From Paenibacillus alba (GTDB taxonomy: Bacteria; Bacillota; Bacilli; Paenibacillales; NBRC-103111), in NCBI RefSeq assembly GCF_013204855.1, contig NZ_JABMKZ010000003.1, positions 1-64,000 on the forward strand: DNA of 64,000 bases. The letters are read 5' to 3'. Shown here one piece after another: positions 60,041 through 64,000 of the stretch (position 1 is its first letter; every line of letters starts with the position of its first letter). Under the pieces are notes generated by a model. It was not told the DNA's origin, ran no database searches, and saw only the letters and a list, made by a program, of their open reading frames with translations. A program made the position numbers and the translations under genes.

Positions 60041-60334
60041 ATGAGAATCGAGTGGACTTTTGCGATGAACCAGCCGTGGACGCTTGATCGCGTTTTGGAT
60101 TTTGTGGACATCGCGAATCGGTATTCTTGCCAAATTTATGTCGGAACTCAAGGCAAAATGCTTAATGCAAAAGGGCTGTTGGGGATCGTTTCCTTGAGCC
60201 TCTCCCTAGGCGCACAGTCTTCTATTGTATTACAGGTAGACGGCACAGATGCACAGGAAGCTTTCGATCAGGTGTCGATTTATTTGCAAGGTGGTGAATA
60301 TGTAAGACCCGAGATGTTTTCCCGCAGTTTGTAG
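60041..60334 (+). CDS. HPr-like protein lacking both phosphorylation sites
   Basis: 97 residues. Residues about 1-85 follow the HPr fold pattern: a beta strand, then helix, CQIYVGTQGKMLNAKGLLGI, SLSLSLGAQSSIVLQVDGTD and a final helix. The His15 position of HPr aligns with Thr in PWTLDRV, and the Ser46 position aligns with Gly in NAKGLLGI, so it cannot be phosphorylated like HPr. In this it goes further than Crh, which lacks only His15. CTAAGGAGG precedes ATG 60041. It follows the Cys peptide and precedes the LysR gene by 31 bases; a scaffold or regulatory role is possible. Confidence 0.75.
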   Translation: MRIEWTFAMNQPWTLDRVLDFVDIANRYSCQIYVGTQGKMLNAKGLLGIVSLSLSLGAQSSIVLQVDGTDAQEAFDQVSIYLQGGEYVRPEMFSRSL

Positions 60335-60365
60335 CCGCATAAGTCAGAGAGGAAGTTTATTAGGT

Positions 60366-61241
60366 ATGAATATCGAAAACATTGAAGCTTTCGTCTACGT
60401 TATCCATTTCAATAGTTTCAACAAGGCAGCAGATGCCTTGTTCTTATCTCAGCCATCGGTGACGGCTCGCATTCAATCGTTGGAGCGAGAGCTTAATACG
60501 CTGCTGTTCGAACGGGAAGGCAGGAATTTCTCGATAACCGAGAAAGGGAAACAATTTCTGCCGTATGCGCAGCAAATTCTTCAGACCTACAAGAAAGGGA
60601 AGCAGCAGCTGCTTAATTTGAGTGCAGCCCCCAATGAGCTGAGAATTGGCAGTACGGTGTCTGTGTCTAATTATGTCATCCCTGATATCCTTCCGATTAT
60701 TAAGAAAAAGTATCGCAATTTGCAAATTAAATTAACGACAGCGCCGACGGAAGTTATTCTGGAGAAGCTGCTTAATAAAGAATTAGATATCGGATTTGTT
60801 CGCAATGTGACTCATCCGTATATTGACTGCACAGGGTTTTATGAAGATCCGATTCGGCTATTCGTCCATCAAGGTCATCCTTTTGTGGAGAAAGAACAGA
60901 TCACGATTGAAGACGTAAGCAGGGAGGCGCTCGTTTTTTTCGAATGCGGATCTTTGGATTGGATGAAAATTCATCGACTGTTCGCTACGCTCGACCATCC
61001 GCCGAATATCGATTATCACATTGATAATCTGGAGACCGCTAAGAAGCTGGTTGCCAAAGGAATGGGAATATCTTTTTTGCCGGAACTGTGCGCGCGCAAA
61101 GAAGTGAAGGAAGGGGTGCTGGTACCGATCCACGTTCCCGCACTTGGAGGCTTATCCCTTCGTACAAATTTGATTTCATTAAAAGATTCTTCGATGGATT
61201 TCTCACCGCTCTGCGTAGACGCGCTGAAACAAATTATCTAG
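60366..61241 (+). CDS. LysR family regulator, CysL/CysB-like
   Basis: A 291-residue LysR-type regulator with HTH signature FNKAADALFLSQPSVTARIQ and LERELNTLLFERE. The two-lobed effector domain begins ELRIGSTVSVSNYVIPDILP. It lies 31 bases after the HPr-like gene and 202 bases before the first NtaA-type monooxygenase, in the same direction. Context suggests control of sulfur-scavenging genes like CysL (YwfK) of Bacillus, but the sequence alone supports only the family. The ribosome site before ATG 60366 is modest (GAGAGGAAG, about 14 bases away). Confidence 0.85.
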   Translation: MNIENIEAFVYVIHFNSFNKAADALFLSQPSVTARIQSLERELNTLLFEREGRNFSITEKGKQFLPYAQQILQTYKKGKQQLLNLSAAPNELRIGSTVSVSNYVIPDILPIIKKKYRNLQIKLTTAPTEVILEKLLNKELDIGFVRNVTHPYIDCTGFYEDPIRLFVHQGHPFVEKEQITIEDVSREALVFFECGSLDWMKIHRLFATLDHPPNIDYHIDNLETAKKLVAKGMGISFLPELCARKEVKEGVLVPIHVPALGGLSLRTNLISLKDSSMDFSPLCVDALKQII

Positions 61242-61297
61242 AAAATTAGTGCTGTATAGAACAATTCTATCCATCAATAGAACATCCTAATTCCAAA

Positions 61298-61358
61298 TTG
61301 ACCGCACTGGGGCACGGTGATACATTAATAAAGTATTAAAACCGACAAAACCAATTGG
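61298..61358 (+). promoter_or_regulatory. Promoter and CCAATTGG palindrome before the monooxygenase pair
   Basis: TTGACC (61298-61303), 17 bases, TACATT (61321-61326). The spacer shares GGGCACGG with the promoter at 59356. The palindrome CCAATTGG (61351-61358) in an AT-rich setting (ATTGGAATTATAAATTA) lies downstream. It matches the general look of CymR-type sulfur operators of Bacillales, although I cannot confirm the consensus from memory. Confidence 0.55.
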
Positions 61359-61443
61359 AATTATAAATTATTGAATCGAAGAACCGATTTGTTCGTTGAA
61401 AGAGACGCTCTAATTATCCGTATTCATCTAAGGAGGAATCTCA

Positions 61444-62778
61444 ATGTCCACAAGAAAACAACTGAAGCTCGGCGCCATTATTCATGGTGTTGGTGGGAAT
61501 ATGTCATCTTGGAAGCACCCTGACGCGATTGTTGATGCCAGTGTGAACTTTAAGTATTACAAACAGCAAGCTCAGAAAGCAGAGGAAGGAAAATTTGATT
61601 TATTGTTCATCGCCGATGGGCTGTACATTAATGAGAAATCAATTCCTCATTTCTTGAACCGGTTTGAACCCATTACGATTTTATCGGCTTTGGCGGCTGT
61701 AACCTCCAAAATTGGTCTTGTTGGCACATTGTCCACTTCGTACAGCGAACCCTTCACGGTTTCGAGACAGTTCTCATCGCTGGATCATATCAGCAGCGGC
61801 CGAGCAGGCTGGAATGTTGTGACATCCCCGCTTGAGGGGTCCGCGTTGAATTACAATAAGAAGCTTGAAGACCATCCGGATCATCCCAAGCGCTATCGCA
61901 TTGCTTCCGAATATCTGCAAGTGACGAAGGGCTTGTGGGATTCCTGGGAAGATGATGCGTTTGTAAGAGATAAACAATCCGGCCAATTTTTTGACTCGCA
62001 GAAGCTGCACCGTTTGGATCATAAAGGTGATTTCTTTTCCGTGCAGGGTCCGCTCAATATCGGAAGATCGAAGCAAGGCAGACCGGTTATTTTCCAAGCG
62101 GGATCATCCGAGGATGGTAAAAACTTGGCGGCCAAAGAAGCTGATGCCATTTTCACCGGACAGCCGACAGTGGAGGATGCCAAGCGTTTTTATGCGGATG
62201 TAAAAGGCAGAGCGGCAGGCTTCGGACGAAATCCGGATGAAATCGTTGTGATGCCGGGTATCGGTCCTATTATTGGGGCGACAGAAGAAGAAGCGGAGCG
62301 TAAATATCAGGAAGTCGCCAACTTGGTGACGATTGAGGAAGCACTGGCTTATCTCGGACGTTATTTCGAGCATCATGATTTTACGCAATATGACTTGGAT
62401 GTCCCATTCCCTGAATTAGGTGAGCTAGGCAAGAACAGCTTCCAAAGCACAACGGACCGCATCAAGCAAAATGCCAAAGAACAGGGACTTACTTTGCGTC
62501 AAGTTGCGCTGCAAGCGGCAACGCCGCGTCCGCTTTTTATCGGTACACCGGTGCAAATTGCCGATCGACTTCAAGCCTGGTATGAAAGTGGCGCAGCGGA
62601 TGGATTTATCGTAGGTTCAGGAGTTCCAAACGGGCTGAATGATTTCGTCGATTTCGTGATTCCGATTCTGCAAGAACGTGGCATTTATCGGACGGAGTAT
62701 GAAGCAGATACGCTGCGCGGAAATTTGGGTCTGCCTTTCCCAACAAATCGCTATGTGAAAGAAAAAGTAACTCATTAA
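61444..62778 (+). CDS. NtaA/SnaA/DszA-family flavin-dependent monooxygenase
   Basis: A 444-residue LLM-class monooxygenase. It has the family's opening ([20 protein letters not shown]), the substrate/flavin segment [32 protein letters not shown], and the FMN-phosphate region [20 protein letters not shown]. Relatives include nitrilotriacetate monooxygenase NtaA and sulfone monooxygenase DszA and need FMNH2 from a partner reductase. AAGGAGGAA precedes ATG 61444. A close paralogue follows after 60 bases. In this sulfur-type context, C-S or C-N cleavage of a scavenged organic compound is likely. Confidence 0.9.
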   Translation: MSTRKQLKLGAIIHGVGGNMSSWKHPDAIVDASVNFKYYKQQAQKAEEGKFDLLFIADGLYINEKSIPHFLNRFEPITILSALAAVTSKIGLVGTLSTSYSEPFTVSRQFSSLDHISSGRAGWNVVTSPLEGSALNYNKKLEDHPDHPKRYRIASEYLQVTKGLWDSWEDDAFVRDKQSGQFFDSQKLHRLDHKGDFFSVQGPLNIGRSKQGRPVIFQAGSSEDGKNLAAKEADAIFTGQPTVEDAKRFYADVKGRAAGFGRNPDEIVVMPGIGPIIGATEEEAERKYQEVANLVTIEEALAYLGRYFEHHDFTQYDLDVPFPELGELGKNSFQSTTDRIKQNAKEQGLTLRQVALQAATPRPLFIGTPVQIADRLQAWYESGAADGFIVGSGVPNGLNDFVDFVIPILQERGIYRTEYEADTLRGNLGLPFPTNRYVKEKVTH

Positions 62779-62838
62779 TGTGCTTGTAATTCCGACTTAG
62801 CTGATATGTATTGTTGTGAATGTGAAGGAGGAGATCGT

Positions 62839-64000
62839 GTGGCACTACAAAGGAAATTAAAGCTTGGAGCTAATATAAGCGGTGTCGGGAATAGCATGTC
62901 ACTGTGGAGACATACTGAGGTTGCGAATGATGCAAGTGTTAATCTGGATTATTACAAGCAGCAAGCGCTGAAAGCAGAGTCAGGCAAATTGGATTTTGTT
63001 TTCATCGCAGATGGCTTATATATCAATGAGAAATCAAATCCACACTTCCTAAATCGCTTCGAACCGCTTACGATTCTTTCGGCGTTGGGTGCAGTGACCT
63101 CGCAAATCGGTTTAGTCGCTACCTTATCGACCTCTTATAGTGAGCCGTTCACGGTTGCCAGACAGTTCTCATCGTTGGACCATATCAGCGGGGGACGTGC
63201 CGGATGGAATGTCGTGACATCACCTCTGGAGGGATCAGCCAACAATTTTGGCAAAGGCGAGCATCCAAGCCATGCCTTGCGTTATCAGATCGCAGATGAG
63301 TATGTTCAAGTTGTTAAAGGGTTATGGGATTCTTGGGAAGATGATGCTTTTGTAAGGGATAAACAATCCGGTGTTTTCTTTGATCCTGATAAACTGCATA
63401 CCTTGAATCACAAAGGTCGATTTTTCTCGATTCAAGGCCCTTTGAATATCGGTCGTTCCAGACAGGGGCATCCCGTTGTTTTCCAAGCCGGTTCATCTGA
63501 GTCCGGCAGAGATTTGGCGGCCCGAACTGCTGAAGCCGTATACACGGCGCATGAAACTATCGAGGAAGCAAAGCTGTTCTATCAAGATATTAAGCGCAGG
63601 GCAGCGGCGTATGGCCGCAATCCCGAGCAAATTCTTATCTTGCCGGGGATTAATCCGGTTATCGGTCGAACGCAGGAAGAAGCAGAACGCAAGTATCAAG
63701 AAGTTGCGGATCTGGTAACGATCGAGAGCGCACTGGATTACTTGGGTCGCTACTTTGAGCACCACGATTTCTCGCAATATCCGCTGGATGAGGCTTTTCC
63801 GGAATTAGGCGATTTAGGGGCAAACAGCTTCCGGGCCACAACGGATCGAATAAAAGCGGAAGCGAAGGAGCTTAACTTGACGCTGCGTCAAGCAGCGCTT
63901 AGAGCGGCAACGCCACGAGGGGATTTCCATGGAACGCCGGAGGCGATTGCCGATTTGGTGGAAGCATGGTTCAGGGAAGAAGCGGCGGACGGTTTCGTTA
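62839..64000 (+). CDS. Second NtaA/DszA-family monooxygenase, cut by the window end
   Basis: From GTG 62839, behind AGGAGGAG, the frame is open to the last base (387 codons shown). It begins [20 protein letters not shown] and follows the preceding enzyme closely throughout ([49 protein letters not shown]). The two are clearly a tandem duplication. About 50 C-terminal residues should lie beyond the window. They probably form one operon and act on related substrates. Confidence 0.9.
   Translation, partial: MALQRKLKLGANISGVGNSMSLWRHTEVANDASVNLDYYKQQALKAESGKLDFVFIADGLYINEKSNPHFLNRFEPLTILSALGAVTSQIGLVATLSTSYSEPFTVARQFSSLDHISGGRAGWNVVTSPLEGSANNFGKGEHPSHALRYQIADEYVQVVKGLWDSWEDDAFVRDKQSGVFFDPDKLHTLNHKGRFFSIQGPLNIGRSRQGHPVVFQAGSSESGRDLAARTAEAVYTAHETIEEAKLFYQDIKRRAAAYGRNPEQILILPGINPVIGRTQEEAERKYQEVADLVTIESALDYLGRYFEHHDFSQYPLDEAFPELGDLGANSFRATTDRIKAEAKELNLTLRQAALRAATPRGDFHGTPEAIADLVEAWFREEAADGFV

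Overview
The window looks like chromosome of a spore-forming, carbohydrate-degrading member of the Firmicutes, most likely Paenibacillus or a close relative (inference). The signs are a Spo0M homologue, an SLH-anchored exoenzyme, several YesM/YesN two-component pairs beside carbohydrate ABC importers that lack their own ATPase, CcpA-type cre sites, a TnrA-like regulator, and mid-range GC (by eye). No rRNA, tRNA, phage, transposase or CRISPR locus was seen.

Layout. 1-400: start of a leftward gene and a strong terminator. 0.4-8.7 kb: a leftward PASTA protein with a degenerate kinase-like domain, then a rightward phytoene-desaturase-like FAD enzyme and a giant Ser/Thr kinase/ATPase/GAF/histidine kinase gene cut by one in-frame TAA. 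8.8-14.8 kb: L,D-transpeptidase, iron alcohol dehydrogenase, a structured 51/61-bp repeat block, a secreted GH43 plus beta-trefoil enzyme, an AAA ATPase and Spo0M. 14.8-25.5 kb: a leftward YesN-YesM-CidA-LrgB set, divergent from a rightward sialic-acid-type operon (binding protein, two permeases, NanA-like lyase, NanE, NanK), followed by a second 51/61-bp repeat block. 25.9-31.3 kb: a hypothetical gene, a LysR regulator and a compact nitrogen-type module: TnrA-like regulator and TatC on one side, Tat-exported amine oxidase, exported RidA and TatA on the other, with TnrA/GlnR boxes between.

31.4-38.8 kb: AraC regulator, secreted CBM/FN3/beta-helix protein, SDR, small membrane protein, VOC protein, repeat-rich DNA, then LacI divergent from FucU with a palindromic operator over the fucU promoter. 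39.0-52.4 kb: a 2182-residue SLH-anchored GH87-type glucanase followed by YesN, binding protein, two permeases and YesM, which reads as a surface alpha-glucan degradation and uptake locus. 53.0-64.0 kb: a sulfur-scavenging region. An AraC regulator is divergent from an SsuD-type desulfonating monooxygenase fused into an operon with a carbohydrate-type importer. Then come repetitive DNA, a set of four small unrecognised or HPr-like proteins, a LysR regulator and two tandem NtaA/DszA-type flavin monooxygenases, the last running off the window.

The two most unusual systems are the self-contained Tat/amine oxidase/RidA/TnrA-like module (28.4-31.3 kb), and the sulfur region, where two short reading frames with related Cys-bounded tails (CPYLFIASSC and CLFFVSSAC) sit just in front of operon genes and share a conserved nucleotide element.
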